A stretch of 64,000 nt of DNA from Devosia sp. 2618 (GCF_040546815.1 NZ_JBEPOO010000001.1:1550001-1614000), one strand, 5' to 3'. Shown: positions 35,307 to 45,378, numbered from the stretch's first letter. Program-made: numbers and translations. Notes: generated by a model from the letters alone, not told the origin.

Positions 35307-36368
35307 TCAGCCAACCTTGCCGCGCGCCGCAACCGCGACGGTTTCCACCACGGCATCACCCGAAATCAGCGTCACATCGTCAAACAGATTGCTGACCACA
35401 CAAGCGTGGTTGGGGATGATGCGCAGCTTGTCACCGATCTTGGGCTTGGTCGCGCATTTCGATAGATCGATCGTGCCATGCTCTTCGCTGAGGCCCACGA
35501 TCACAGCATCCGGATAGGCTTCGATCAGCCCGAAGCCCGCCAGACCAAGCGTATCGCTGGTCAAAGCCTTCGAGCCAGCATCAATGATGGCGCGGTCTTC
35601 GGTGGGCCGGCTGACGACGGTGGCGAGCACCGTCAGCGCGCAGTCCTCAAACCCACCAACGCCTTTGGCGACCTGATAGCGGTCCATATAGATGTAAGTG
35701 CCGGGGCGATGTTCCGTCGCGGCGGTGACTTCATGGGCGCGCCAAAGGTCGGGCGTGCCGCCATTGGACACGATGGCCGCCGGCAGACCGGCAGCGGCGA
35801 GCGCTGCCTTGGCTTCGGACAGGAAGGCCGCATTGGCCTCCACCTGCCCTGCCGCCGGATAAGTCATCAAACCACCAAAGCTCAGGCCCGGCGAATTGGC
35901 GATCTTTTCGGCCAGAGCGACAGCCGCCGCCGGGCTCTGCACGCCGCAGCGGCCCATGCCGGTATCACATTCCACCAGCACGGTCAGCGGCGTCTCGCTA
36001 TTCGCAAATTCCGCCGACAGGCCTTCGACCGTCTCGGTGCTATCGGCCGTGACGGTGATATGGACGCGCTCATGCAGCGCCTTGAGGCGATCCAGCTTGT
36101 CTCTGCCGATGATATTGTAGGGCATGAAGATTTCGCTGATCCCGGCATCGGCCATCACCTCGGCCTCGCCCAACTTTTGCACCGTGATGCCGACCGCGCC
36201 CAGCTCCATTGCCCGCTTGGCAAAGCGCGGCAGCTTGTGGGTCTTGATGTGGGGCCGAAGCTTGAGCCCATGGGCATCAGCATAGTCCTGCGCCCGCTTG
36301 AGATTGGCTTCCACGCGGTCCAGATCGATCAGAACGGCGGGAGTATCGAGGTCGAGAATATCGGTCAT
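35307..36368 (-). CDS. PLP enzyme of the D-threonine aldolase/D-serine dehydratase family
   Basis: A 353-residue fold-type III PLP enzyme. The cofactor lysine lies in PHIKTHK (39-45), the alanine-racemase-like N-domain has DTGMGRCG, and the C-domain carries the divalent-metal site HAC (H321, C323) typical of DSD1/DTA enzymes. It would cleave a D-3-hydroxy amino acid to glycine plus aldehyde, or deaminate D-serine. It ends a coupled ridA-SDR-PLP operon. RidA next to it fits a reaction that releases reactive enamines or imines. Confidence 0.88.
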   Translation of the reverse strand: MTDILDLDTPAVLIDLDRVEANLKRAQDYADAHGLKLRPHIKTHKLPRFAKRAMELGAVGITVQKLGEAEVMADAGISEIFMPYNIIGRDKLDRLKALHERVHITVTADSTETVEGLSAEFANSETPLTVLVECDTGMGRCGVQSPAAAVALAEKIANSPGLSFGGLMTYPAAGQVEANAAFLSEAKAALAAAGLPAAIVSNGGTPDLWRAHEVTAATEHRPGTYIYMDRYQVAKGVGGFEDCALTVLATVVSRPTEDRAIIDAGSKALTSDTLGLAGFGLIEAYPDAVIVGLSEEHGTIDLSKCATKPKIGDKLRIIPNHACVVSNLFDDVTLISGDAVVETVAVAARGKVG

Positions 36369-37141
36369 TTGCCCCTCAGGACGTCATCAACGAAACGCAG
36401 ATTACCGGCCATCAGCCCGGCGTCGACGGGCAGCACGGTGCCGGTGATACCGGAGGATGCGTCCGAACAGAAAAACACCGCCGCATTGGCCACCTCGGCG
36501 GGCACCACCATGCGACCGAGCGGATAATGCGGCAGCACATTGTCGAGCACGCTCGGATCATTGACCAGGCGATGATCCCAGGCCGGGGTCCGCACCGAGC
36601 CGGGGCAGATCACATTGGCCCGCACCCCGTGTCGGCCACGCTCGACCGCAATCGCCTTGCTATAGGCGATAAGCCCGGCCTTTGCCGCGGCATAGGCCGG
36701 ATTGCCGTAGTGCGACAGGCCATTGACCGAGGAAATAAACACCAGGCTCCCCGAGCCTCTAGCCGCCATGGCGGCGATGATCGGATCGGTCAGCGCATAC
36801 GCCCCGCCCAGATTGATCGCCATCTCGTCGGCCCACACGTCGTCATCGAGCTGTTCGAGCAATTCGGCCCGGGTAAATCCGGCATTGGCCACCACGGCAT
36901 CGGGCGCGCCATGGGCGGCCAGATAGCGCTCGATTGACGCGCGTGTAGCCTTGGGATTGGCCTGATCGAACAGCACCTGGCCAGCAAGATCGAGCCCTTC
37001 AAGCAGGCTTTCGTCGCGGTCGGCACCGATCACATTGGCGCCCGCTTCGCGGAAGGTCTGCACCATGGCACGGCCAATGCCGCCACCGGCGCCGCTGATC
37101 AGCACGGTCTTGCCGTCGACGCCAAACAAAGCGCTGTTCAT
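36365..37141 (-). CDS. Short-chain dehydrogenase/reductase (SDR)
   Basis: A 258-residue classical SDR. The NAD(P) motif GAGGGIG is at 17-23, NAG at 86-88, and the catalytic set is S138, Y150 and K154 (YAAAK). Acidic residue D41 at the end of the second strand favours NAD. I chose the ATG at 37141, with AAGGGG eight bases upstream, over a TTG two codons earlier that overlaps the ridA stop. It overlaps the PLP-enzyme gene by 4 bases. It probably oxidises a hydroxyl of the imported compound or reduces the aldehyde product. Confidence 0.9.
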   Translation of the reverse strand: MNSALFGVDGKTVLISGAGGGIGRAMVQTFREAGANVIGADRDESLLEGLDLAGQVLFDQANPKATRASIERYLAAHGAPDAVVANAGFTRAELLEQLDDDVWADEMAINLGGAYALTDPIIAAMAARGSGSLVFISSVNGLSHYGNPAYAAAKAGLIAYSKAIAVERGRHGVRANVICPGSVRTPAWDHRLVNDPSVLDNVLPHYPLGRMVVPAEVANAAVFFCSDASSGITGTVLPVDAGLMAGNLRFVDDVLRGK

Positions 37142-37143
37142 GC

Positions 37144-37527
37144 TCAAGGCCCCTTATAGGCGACGCAGTCGATCTCGACCTTGCAGTCCACCATCATGTG
37201 GCTCTGCACGCAGGCGCGGGCTGGTGGATGCTCACCGAAATAGCTTTTATAGACGGCGTTGAAGCTCCAGAAATCGCGCGGATCATCGAGCCAGACGCCA
37301 CAACGCACCACATGTTCGAGCCCGTATCCGGCTTCTTCGAGAATAGCGATGATGTTCTTGATGGTCAGGTGCGTTTCATCAATGATGCCGCCCCGAACGA
37401 TCTCGCCGTCCTTCATCGCCACCTGGCCCGACACATAAAGCCAGCCACCGGCCTCGACTGCGCGCGCGAAAGGCAGGTTCTGTCCACCCGCACCGGCCTT
37501 GTCGGCCCCATAACGTTTAATCGGCAT
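37144..37527 (-). CDS. RidA family protein (enamine/imine deaminase)
   Basis: A 127-residue protein of the RidA/YjgF/UK114 fold. Family elements are visible: PFARAVEAGGWLYVSGQVA, the conserved arginine in PPARACVQ, and the C-terminal VEIDCVAYKG. RidA proteins hydrolyse reactive enamine/imine intermediates from PLP enzymes, matching its operon partner. The ATG at 37527 follows GAGGGGG; a longer frame is unsupported. First gene of the ridA-SDR-PLP operon. Confidence 0.92.
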   Translation of the reverse strand: MPIKRYGADKAGAGGQNLPFARAVEAGGWLYVSGQVAMKDGEIVRGGIIDETHLTIKNIIAILEEAGYGLEHVVRCGVWLDDPRDFWSFNAVYKSYFGEHPPARACVQSHMMVDCKVEIDCVAYKGP

Positions 37528-37827
37528 CGCAATCCCCCTCTTTGACATCACGCTGAAAGCTAATTTCACAGTAATGCATGAAACGGCGCCGAAATAGCCG
37601 TCTGCGAGAAGAATTTTGAAGGCTGTGTAAACTTGTTACGCGGGTGAGTGCCTTACGCCGATGCGCTCCCTTTACCGTGATCAGAGCGCAGGACAGTTCA
37701 CCAAAAAAGCGCTACAAACCAGACATCACCCCACGCCAGAATCTCATAATCGATTGATTTGACTGTGAATTACCAATCTTTCCGTCCGGGCTCTTTTCCC
37801 TCATCCAACACCAAGGCAGGTGCATAA
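37528..37827. other. Intergenic promoter region upstream of ridA
   Basis: A 300-base gap between divergent genes. The palindrome TGAAA-N5-TTTCA at 37554-37568 lies 27 bases upstream of the ridA start and is a candidate RpiR-type operator. The remainder holds the promoters of ridA and of the membrane-protein gene at 37828. I see no small gene in it. Confidence 0.5.
37554..37568. promoter_or_regulatory. Candidate operator TGAAA-N5-TTTCA
   Basis: A perfect 5-5-5 inverted repeat directly upstream of the ridA ribosome-binding site, well placed for repression of the ridA-SDR-PLP operon. Confidence 0.4.
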
Positions 37828-38355
37828 GTGTCCAGGGATTTTGCTGATCTGCTGAAGGTGTTGGCGGCGACGGTGCTGGTTTTTGCGGCTGGGACGCTGG
37901 TGCTGCTCTATGGCGTCTATGTGCTGGTGCAGTATGGCGGGAACCTGCCGCTGGTGGGTTCGCTGTCGCGCAACGCACCGCCCAGTATCGTGCCGATGCT
38001 GGTCGACAATCGGCTGTTCATCACCTTGGCGGCGGCACATGTCACCGCGACGGGACTGGCGCTGTTGATCAACAGCAATACGATCGACATGGCACTGCTG
38101 ATTACGTCCAAAGCCGTGGCCGTGGTGATCACCGCCCTGCTCGGCTGTGTCGGTGGGCAGATGGTCTATCTGCAGCTGACCGAAAAGACGGCCTTTGTGC
38201 TGGCGCCATTGACGCCAGCCTTTGTTGCCCTGGTTGGATTTCTGATCCTGTCGACAATCCTTGCCGCCTACAATCTGCGCCAGACCGGCAATCTGCGCTT
38301 CGTGATTGCGCTGGGACTGATCGTTCTTGGACCAGTCCTGCTGCTCTGGCTTTAG
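37828..38355 (+). CDS. Hypothetical membrane protein
   Basis: A 175-residue protein with four predicted helices (about 8-33, 60-80, 88-115 and 125-175 as a split hydrophobic block). It starts with GTG behind GCAGG. No family is recognised, and no charged catalytic motif is visible. It stands alone, converging on map with a 4-base overlap of the 3' ends, so it shares no operon. Confidence 0.75.
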   Translation: MSRDFADLLKVLAATVLVFAAGTLVLLYGVYVLVQYGGNLPLVGSLSRNAPPSIVPMLVDNRLFITLAAAHVTATGLALLINSNTIDMALLITSKAVAVVITALLGCVGGQMVYLQLTEKTAFVLAPLTPAFVALVGFLILSTILAAYNLRQTGNLRFVIALGLIVLGPVLLLWL

Positions 38356-39107
38356 GCGGCGAGCGTAACCACGACGGCACCGCGCGGGGTCGCGACGATG
38401 GTGTGCTCATACTGAACGCAGGGCGCTGCCGGCGCGCTGATCAGCGTCCATTCGTCATCGTCTGACTTCTGGTCGGCCATGCGACCTCCCAGCGACAGGA
38501 ACGGCTCGATGGTGAAGACCAGCCCGTCATTGATGCGGCGGCGTTCCGACTTGTCCGGCCAGGTGGCGATTTCGCCGGGTTCGTCGTGCAGGCTATCGCC
38601 GACGCCGTGGCTGGCGAGATTGCGGATCAGCGTATAGCCGCCCTTTTTGGCAAACTTGCCGATGGCCTGCCCCACATCGGCCAGTGCCGCGCCCGATTTG
38701 ACGACGCGGATGCCTTCCCACATGGCGCGCTTGCCGTCGCGGCAAAGCGTATCGAGGCGCTTGTCGCCGACGCCGAGCACAAAGGATGCGCCAGTATCGG
38801 CGAACACGCCGTCCTTGACCGCCGAAACGTCGATATTGACCAGGTCGCCCTCGCGCAGAACGCGAGGACCGGGAATGCCGTGGGCGATTTCTTCGTTCAC
38901 CGAAATGCAGGTCGTGCCCGGAAAGTCATAGGTCACGATCGGAGCCGATAGCGCGCCGTTCTCGGCGAGCAATTTGGCACCGATTTCGTCAAGCTCCTGC
39001 GTGGTCATGCCCGGACGCATAGCCGAAGCCATGGCGTCGCGAGTGATGGCGCAGATGCGGCCGATGGCCTTGAGCTTTTCGAGCTGCTCTTCGGTAGTGA
39101 TAGTCAC
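38352..39107 (-). CDS. map: Type I methionine aminopeptidase
   Basis: A 251-residue metallopeptidase removing the initiator Met. The two metal aspartates are in NIDVSAVKDGVFADT, the histidine in NLASHGVG, and the glutamates in TIEPF and YEHT. The longer open frame upstream overlaps pgi and is not protein-like; I chose the GTG at 39107, four bases after the pgi stop, because VTITTEEQLEKLK is the normal family start. It is co-transcribed behind pgi. Confidence 0.95.
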   Translation of the reverse strand: MTITTEEQLEKLKAIGRICAITRDAMASAMRPGMTTQELDEIGAKLLAENGALSAPIVTYDFPGTTCISVNEEIAHGIPGPRVLREGDLVNIDVSAVKDGVFADTGASFVLGVGDKRLDTLCRDGKRAMWEGIRVVKSGAALADVGQAIGKFAKKGGYTLIRNLASHGVGDSLHDEPGEIATWPDKSERRRINDGLVFTIEPFLSLGGRMADQKSDDDEWTLISAPAAPCVQYEHTIVATPRGAVVVTLAA

Positions 39108-39111
39108 GCGA

Positions 39112-40752
39112 TCAGGCCTTGTTCTCGAGGTAATAAGCCAGCAGGCCCTGGGTGGAGCTATCGTGCCCTTCCCCGCTCTGCTTGCCTTCGACCTTGGGCA
39201 GCAGCGCCTTGGCGAGCTGCTTGCCCAGTTCGACGCCCCACTGGTCAAACGAATTGACGTTCCAGATGACGCCCTGGGTGAAAACCTTATGTTCATAGAG
39301 CGCGACGAGCGAGCCCAGAGTCTCGGGCGTCAGCTGCTCGTAAAACAGCGTGTTGGACGGACGATTGCCGGGGAACACCTTGTGCGGCGTCAGTTCCTTG
39401 ATCTGGGCCTTGTCGAGCCCCTGCGCCTTGAGTTCGGCGACAACCTCTTCGGCCGTCTTGCCGAGCATCAAAGCTTCCGACTGCGCTAGGACGTTAGCGA
39501 CCAGCTTGTCGTGATGCGGCGGCAGGCTTTCATGCGGACGCGCCGCAATCAGGAAATCGGCCGGGATGACGTCGGTGCCCTGATGGATCAGTTGGTAAAA
39601 GGCGTGCTGACCATTGGTACCGGGCTCGCCCCACACGATTGGGCCGGTCGACCAGCCCACAGGCTTGCCCGCCAGCGTCACCGACTTGCCGTTCGATTCC
39701 ATGTCCTGCTGCTGCAGATAGGCCGGGAAACGGCTCAGGCGCTGGTCATAGGGCAGCACGGCGTGGGTCGAGAAACCCCAGACGTTGCGATACCAGACGC
39801 CGATCAGCGCCATGATGACCGGCAGGTTTTCCTCGAGCGGGGTCGACAGGAAATGGCGATCCATGGCGTCCGCGCCAGTCAGGAATTTTGCGAAATTGTC
39901 GTAGCCGACGGCCAGAGCAATCGGCAGGCCGATGGCAGACCACACCGAATAGCGGCCGCCAACCCAGTCCCAGAACCCGAAGATACGGTCTTCGCGGATG
40001 CCGAACTTGGCGCAGGCCGGGATATTGGTCGACACGGCCGCGAAGTGGTTTGGCACCGCTTCTTCGCCCAGCGTGTCAGCGATCCATTCGCGCGCCGAAT
40101 TGGCATTGGTCATCGTTTCGTCGGTCGTGAAGGTCTTGGACGCGACGATGAACAGCGTGGTCTTGGGGTTGAGGCGCTTCAGCGTGTCGTGGATATGGGC
40201 GCCATCGACGTTGGACACGTAATGGGCGCGCAGATCGGCGCGGGTATAGGGCTCCAGCGCAAGGGTCACCATGGCGGGGCCGAGGTCGGAGCCGCCGATG
40301 CCGATATTGACGATGTCGGTGAACTGCTCGCCGCCATGGCCGCGGATTTCGCCGCTGCGGATGGCGTTGGTATAGGTCTCGATCGCGGCCAGCACGGCGC
40401 GGATCTCAGGCATCACGTCCTTGCCGTCGACCGGCACAGGCTTGTCGCCCTGATAGCGCAGCGCCATGTGCATCACGGCACGGTCTTCGGTGATGTTGAT
40501 ATGGTCGCCTTCGCACATCTGGTCGCGGCGTTCTTCAACGCCTGCGGCGCGCGCCAGATCGAACAGCGCGGCCAGCGCGTCTTCATCGATGCGGTTCTTG
40601 GAATAGTCGAGCAGAATGCCCGCGCCAGTCGCTGAATAGCGCTTGAAGCGGTTGGGGTCGACAGCGAACTGGATGCGCATGGGCTGCTCTTCGAGCCGCT
40701 TGCGGTGCTTGCCGAGGTTCGAGAAGCTGGCTTTACGCCCGGATTTTGCCAT
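39112..40752 (-). CDS. pgi: Glucose-6-phosphate isomerase
   Basis: A 546-residue glycolytic enzyme interconverting glucose-6-P and fructose-6-P. It has [21 protein letters not shown], the catalytic-glutamate block [12 protein letters not shown] and the C-terminal lysine block QWGVELGK. Length matches the family. The ATG at 40752 follows AAAGG. It provides the substrate of GlmS elsewhere in the window. It lies between tgt and map on the same strand with short gaps, so the three may be one transcript. Confidence 0.97.
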   Translation of the reverse strand: MAKSGRKASFSNLGKHRKRLEEQPMRIQFAVDPNRFKRYSATGAGILLDYSKNRIDEDALAALFDLARAAGVEERRDQMCEGDHINITEDRAVMHMALRYQGDKPVPVDGKDVMPEIRAVLAAIETYTNAIRSGEIRGHGGEQFTDIVNIGIGGSDLGPAMVTLALEPYTRADLRAHYVSNVDGAHIHDTLKRLNPKTTLFIVASKTFTTDETMTNANSAREWIADTLGEEAVPNHFAAVSTNIPACAKFGIREDRIFGFWDWVGGRYSVWSAIGLPIALAVGYDNFAKFLTGADAMDRHFLSTPLEENLPVIMALIGVWYRNVWGFSTHAVLPYDQRLSRFPAYLQQQDMESNGKSVTLAGKPVGWSTGPIVWGEPGTNGQHAFYQLIHQGTDVIPADFLIAARPHESLPPHHDKLVANVLAQSEALMLGKTAEEVVAELKAQGLDKAQIKELTPHKVFPGNRPSNTLFYEQLTPETLGSLVALYEHKVFTQGVIWNVNSFDQWGVELGKQLAKALLPKVEGKQSGEGHDSSTQGLLAYYLENKA

Positions 40753-40775
40753 GTCGATGCGCCTTTTTCTGAACG

Positions 40776-41903
40776 TTAGAGAACCGGAAGATCGCCAGCA
40801 GCCCATGCTGCGCGCGTCTCTGCCGCAAAATCTTCGAACCGGGCGCCTTCAATAGCGACGCGGCAGCCCTGCACCAGCTCTTGATAATAGGCCAGATTGA
40901 TCTGCGATAGGATCATCGCACCCAAAATCTCTTCAGTCTTAACGAGGTGGTGCAAGTAAGCACGGCTCCAGCGACGACAATTGGGGTTCGGCGATGCTTC
41001 GTCGATTGGACGATGATCATCCCTATGTCGGGCATTTTTCAGGTTGATGACGCCAAAGCGCGTATAAACATGGCCATGACGCCCTGCCCGTGTCGGATGC
41101 ACGCAATCGAACATGTCGATGCCGCGCCCGATAGCGCCCAGAATGTCATCGGGCTTGCCGACGCCCATCAGGTAGCGCGGGCGGTCGGTTGGCAGCTCTG
41201 GGGTGATCTCTTCGATCACCTTGAACATCACTTCCTGCGGCTCGCCAACGGCAAGGCCGCCGACGGCATAGCCATCAAAGCCGATCGATTTCAGCCCCTG
41301 CGCCGAGCGTGCGCGCAGCTCCGGGTCATCGCCGCCCTGCACGATGCCAAACAGCGCGCGGTTCTGCTGGTTATTGAACGCGGTCTTTGACCGGTCGGCC
41401 CAGCGGAGCGAAAGCTCCATGGCACGCTCGATTTCCTTCTTTTCAGCCGGCAGCTTCAGGCACTCGTCGAGCTGCATGATGATGTCGCTGTCGAGCAGCG
41501 TCTGGATTTCAATCGACCGCTCGGGCGTCAGCTCATGCGACGACCCATCGATGTGCGATTTGAAGGTCACGCCCTTTTCGGTCAGCTTGCGCAGCTGGGC
41601 GAGCGACATGACCTGAAAGCCGCCGCTATCGGTCAGGATCGGGCGCTGCCAATCCATGAAGTCGTGCAGACCGCCCTGGCTTGCCACCCGCTCGGCGCCA
41701 GGGCGCAGCATCAGGTGGTATGTATTGCCGAGCAAAATATCGGCGCCGGTTTCACGCACCTGTTCGGGATACATGGCTTTGACGGTGCCGGCGGTGCCCA
41801 CGGGCATGAAGGCTGGCGTCTGGATATCACCGCGTGGCGTGTCGATGCGGCCGCGCCGCGCCATGCCATCGGTGGCGGAAAGGGTGAAGGTGACCTGTTT
41901 CAT
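40776..41903 (-). CDS. tgt: tRNA-guanine transglycosylase (queuosine pathway), zinc site degenerate
   Basis: A 375-residue TGT that swaps guanine-34 for preQ1 in tRNAs. Active-site blocks are intact: [18 protein letters not shown] and [14 protein letters not shown] with the nucleophilic Asp. The C-terminal zinc site is not: where E. coli has C302-x-C304-x2-C307 and H333, this protein has S304-x-N306-x2-C309 and I335, so one of four ligands remains. [11 protein letters not shown] still follows in register. The start ATG at 41903 gives the family MKQVTFTL. QueA, the next enzyme, is encoded nearby at 43-44 kb. Confidence 0.95.
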   Translation of the reverse strand: MKQVTFTLSATDGMARRGRIDTPRGDIQTPAFMPVGTAGTVKAMYPEQVRETGADILLGNTYHLMLRPGAERVASQGGLHDFMDWQRPILTDSGGFQVMSLAQLRKLTEKGVTFKSHIDGSSHELTPERSIEIQTLLDSDIIMQLDECLKLPAEKKEIERAMELSLRWADRSKTAFNNQQNRALFGIVQGGDDPELRARSAQGLKSIGFDGYAVGGLAVGEPQEVMFKVIEEITPELPTDRPRYLMGVGKPDDILGAIGRGIDMFDCVHPTRAGRHGHVYTRFGVINLKNARHRDDHRPIDEASPNPNCRRWSRAYLHHLVKTEEILGAMILSQINLAYYQELVQGCRVAIEGARFEDFAAETRAAWAAGDLPVL

Positions 41904-42043
41904 GGCGCGGGTTCTAACGCGTTGCCGCCAAACCGACAATGCACCTCGATTTGACCGGTGACCGACTTTTTTGAAAACGCCCCCCAAGGTCTGATACCGC
42001 TTAGCCGTCCAATGTTTGTGTCCAACGCGATTCCGGTGTTCCG

Positions 42044-42487
42044 ATGATCAAGACCGCCCTTCTTGCAGCAGCCCTCGCCCTCACTGCAGGTTCCGCCTTT
42101 GCCCAGGATTTCGATGTCCTTGAAGGCAATTACTTCGGCAACACTGATGGCAGCGAACTGACCGCCGACCTCACCCATGTCGAAAACGGCGTCTATGCGG
42201 TCTCCCTCAGCACCACGGTGCCGATGGTCAATGACGTGCCGGGCTGTGCGGGCAGCATCGACGGCGAAGTGGTCGTGCGGGACAATGTGGGCCTGCTGAC
42301 TGCGCCCAATGAACTCTTCGACGCCAACAGCACGCTGCCAGCATTCAGCAAGCCCCAGTGCGAGATCCGCCTCGAATTTGACGACAATTACGGCCTGGTC
42401 ATCACGGAAGAAGGCGGCTGCACCTACTATCACGGCGCCTCCTGCAGTTTTTCCGGTGCGCTTGAGCACGAAGCCGCCGGGCTCTAA
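42044..42487 (+). CDS. Secreted 147-residue protein, tandem paralogue A
   Basis: A small exported protein with a Sec signal ([21 protein letters not shown], cut near 20). The mature part has four cysteines (68, 106, 126, 134) expected to make two disulfides. It ends in a conserved YHGASC box (129-134). It aligns without a gap over all 147 residues to the next gene, with about 67 identical positions by my count. No family is recognised. The promoter region is also shared with the paralogue. Confidence 0.85.
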   Translation: MIKTALLAAALALTAGSAFAQDFDVLEGNYFGNTDGSELTADLTHVENGVYAVSLSTTVPMVNDVPGCAGSIDGEVVVRDNVGLLTAPNELFDANSTLPAFSKPQCEIRLEFDDNYGLVITEEGGCTYYHGASCSFSGALEHEAAGL

Positions 42488-42580
42488 GCGCCTCGCACAT
42501 TCTTTTTTGAGATTTCCGCCCAAGGTCTGATGGCGCAGTGGCGTCAAAGGATAGTGTCTAACTCGTTTTCTGGTGATCCG

Positions 42581-43024
42581 ATGATCCGACTAACTCTACT
42601 CGCGGCCGCTCTTGTCCTGTCTGCCGGCTCCACTTTGGCGCAGGAAAACCCTATCCGCGAGGGCAACTACTATGGTGGTGGCGAAGGCGGCAATCTGACC
42701 GTCAACCTCAAGCACATCGACGCCGACATCTACGGCATCAGCATAGGCACCGAAGTGCCGATGGAAAACGACATCCCCGGCTGTGGCGGCGGCATCAGCG
42801 GTGAACTCATCATGGAGCCAAGCGGCGGCAACTTTTTCGTCGAGAACGAGGACTATGTCGCCGGGTCATCAAGCCCACTGGAAAACGAGCGCTATTGCGA
42901 AATCACCCTGACCTTTGACGAGGATGGGTTCCTCAACGTCCAGGAACAAAACGGCTGCCTCGCCTACCACGGCGCATCGTGTGAATTCACCGGCCAGTTG
43001 GTCCACGAGAGCGCCGCAGGGTAA
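42581..43024 (+). CDS. Secreted 147-residue protein, tandem paralogue B
   Basis: Second copy of the tandem pair: signal peptide ending TLA|Q near residue 20, and cysteines at exactly 68, 106, 126 and 134. Conserved boxes are EGNYYG, VPMENDIPGC, CEITLTFDEDG and YHGASCEF. The frame is open 17 codons further upstream, but the Met at 42581 aligns with the start of copy A, and the same CCGATGATC start context is present. The mature proteins are acidic; a periplasmic binding or inhibitor role is conceivable. Confidence 0.85.
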   Translation: MIRLTLLAAALVLSAGSTLAQENPIREGNYYGGGEGGNLTVNLKHIDADIYGISIGTEVPMENDIPGCGGGISGELIMEPSGGNFFVENEDYVAGSSSPLENERYCEITLTFDEDGFLNVQEQNGCLAYHGASCEFTGQLVHESAAG

Positions 43025-43032
43025 GTACAGAG

Positions 43033-43053
43033 CCCTCGGGTCAGGCCCGAGGG
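43033..43053. terminator. Hairpin between convergent genes
   Basis: CCCTCGGG-TCAGG-CCCGAGGG is a perfect 8-pair stem between paralogue B and queA. There is no T-run, so termination strength is uncertain. Confidence 0.5.
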
Positions 43054-43066
43054 TAACTGTCGGTGG

Positions 43067-44146
43067 TCAGCCCTCGCCGCCCGGATGCTCCGCCCGCAGC
43101 AACAGCGACGAATCCCCGTAGGAATAGAACCGGTACCCGTCATCGATCGCGTGCTGATACGCCGCCTTCATCGTCGCCATGCCGGCAAAGGCGCTGACCA
43201 GCATGAAGAGGGTCGATTTCGGCAGGTGGAAGTTTGTCATCAGCGCGTCGACGGTACGAAACTTGAAGCCGGGCGTGATGAAGATGTCGGTATCGCCAAT
43301 GAACGGCGACAGCGTGCCGGAGGCGCGCGAGGCGGTTTCGAGCAGGCGCAGGCTCGTCGTGCCCACGGCGACGACGCGACCGCCGGCTTCCTTTTTGGCG
43401 AGGATGCGCTCAACCGTTGCGGCGTCGATCTCGCCCCATTCGGAATGCATGACGTGGTCGTCGGTGTCTTCGACCTTCATGGGCAGGAAGGTCCCTGCCC
43501 CGACATGCAGCGTCACGCGCTCGATGGTGACGCCTTTGTCGGACAACTGCTGCAGCAGCGCGTCAGTAAAATGCAGACCCGCTGTCGGCGCGGCGACGGC
43601 GCCGTCTTCGGCGGCATAGACCGTTTGGTAATCGACATTGTCGCGTTCCTCGGCCTTGCGCTTAGCCCCGATATAGGGCGGCAGCGGCATGGCGCCGTGC
43701 GACTTGATGGCTTCGTCCAGTTCTGCACCGCCGAGTTCAAACTCGAGCGTCATTTCTCCGGTTTCGCCTCGCCCGGCAACGCGCGCCTTGAGCGCATCGG
43801 TCTGGCCATTGCCAAGTTCGAGTTCATCAAGCAGCGCGAGGCGCTTGGCCGGCCGGGCGAAGGCGCGCCAGGTGTGGGCGTCGACCCGCTTGTGGAGGTT
43901 AAACGACACCGTGGCACGGTTTTCGCCGCGCACGCGAATACCCTTGAGTTCAGCCGGCAGCACGCGCGTGTCATTGACGACGAGCACGTCGCCATCCTTG
44001 AGCAACCACAGCAGGTCCGGGATGTGGTGGTCTGAAAGCCCATGAACCGGGTCCACCACCAGCAGGCGCGCGGAATCGCGCGGCTCAGCAGGATGGAGGG
44101 CGATGAGCTTTTCGGGCAGGTCGAAGTCGAAATCGGATACAAGCAT
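43067..44146 (-). CDS. queA: S-adenosylmethionine:tRNA ribosyltransferase-isomerase QueA
   Basis: A 359-residue enzyme adding the ribosyl part of SAM to preQ1-tRNA to make epoxyqueuosine. Family blocks are clear: [22 protein letters not shown] at the start, [22 protein letters not shown] and the C-terminal [17 protein letters not shown] and YSYGDSSLL. It acts directly after Tgt, whose gene lies 1.2 kb away on the same strand with the secreted paralogues inserted between them on the other strand. Confidence 0.97.
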   Translation of the reverse strand: MLVSDFDFDLPEKLIALHPAEPRDSARLLVVDPVHGLSDHHIPDLLWLLKDGDVLVVNDTRVLPAELKGIRVRGENRATVSFNLHKRVDAHTWRAFARPAKRLALLDELELGNGQTDALKARVAGRGETGEMTLEFELGGAELDEAIKSHGAMPLPPYIGAKRKAEERDNVDYQTVYAAEDGAVAAPTAGLHFTDALLQQLSDKGVTIERVTLHVGAGTFLPMKVEDTDDHVMHSEWGEIDAATVERILAKKEAGGRVVAVGTTSLRLLETASRASGTLSPFIGDTDIFITPGFKFRTVDALMTNFHLPKSTLFMLVSAFAGMATMKAAYQHAIDDGYRFYSYGDSSLLLRAEHPGGEG

Positions 44147-44248
44147 GGTGCCTGCCTAGCATGGCGCCCCGAGGGCGGGTAGCGGCTCAACGCAGTGTAC
44201 GGCCTTAAGGTTGATCCATTGTTGCTCAACTGCCCCGATCTGTGCCGC

Positions 44249-44704
44249 CTAGAGCAGCCGGATCATCATCGCGCCGGTCACCAGCAGTACCGCGCCCATG
44301 ATGCGCCCCATGGAAATTTCGCGCACCGCCATGCCCATGAAGCCGATTTTGTCGAGGAACATGCCCCCGACCAGCTGCCCCGCCACCGATAGCGCCATCA
44401 CTGCCGCAGCGCCGATCATCGGCGTTAGCATGATATTGGAGAACACGTAGAACGCCCCAAGCACGCCGCCGGCCACGAAGGTCCAGGGCGCAGGTGCGCC
44501 GAAATTGATCGGGATGCTGGCAAAGTGGCTATAGGCGAAAGCGAGGACCCAGAGCAGCACCGCGCCCGCCACAAACGACACGCCGGCCGCCGCGATCGGC
44601 ACGCCCAGATTGCGCCCGAGGCTGGCATTGATCGGGGCCTGCGTGGCGATACACGCGCCGGCAACGATGCCCATCAACGCCCAAAGAATGGAATCCATGC
44701 GCAC
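44249..44704 (-). CDS. DMT-superfamily small transporter (YdcZ/DUF606 family)
   Basis: A 151-residue membrane protein with five helices, one half of a DMT transporter. The family core FVAGGVLGAFYVFSNIMLTPMIGAAAVMALSVAGQ contains conserved glycines and prolines. GTG 44704 has GGGGAG upstream; an ATG two codons later is possible. The substrate is unknown. It lies between queA and a cyclophilin gene, separated from the latter by a strong terminator, so it has its own promoter. Confidence 0.85.
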   Translation of the reverse strand: MRMDSILWALMGIVAGACIATQAPINASLGRNLGVPIAAAGVSFVAGAVLLWVLAFAYSHFASIPINFGAPAPWTFVAGGVLGAFYVFSNIMLTPMIGAAAVMALSVAGQLVGGMFLDKIGFMGMAVREISMGRIMGAVLLVTGAMMIRLL

Positions 44705-44733
44705 CCCGAAGCTCCCCGCCCGTTAGAACAAAC

Positions 44734-44765
44734 AAAAAGACCCCCGGGCGATGTGCCCGAGGGTC
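44734..44765 (-). terminator. Intrinsic terminator of the cyclophilin operon
   Basis: Read on the minus strand: GACCCTCGGGC, a five-base loop, then GCCCGGGGGTC and TTTTT. The 11-base arms have one mismatch. It lies just after the cytosolic cyclophilin stop. Confidence 0.88.
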
Positions 44766-44788
44766 CAATAGTTTGCCACGAGTCGGGC

Positions 44789-45304
<516 letters not shown>

Positions 45305-45378
45305 TTTTGCAACTTTCGGTTTGGAAATTCTGGCCCGCATGTAAGGGCAAAGGGCGATGGGTGCAAGGTTCGTTGACA

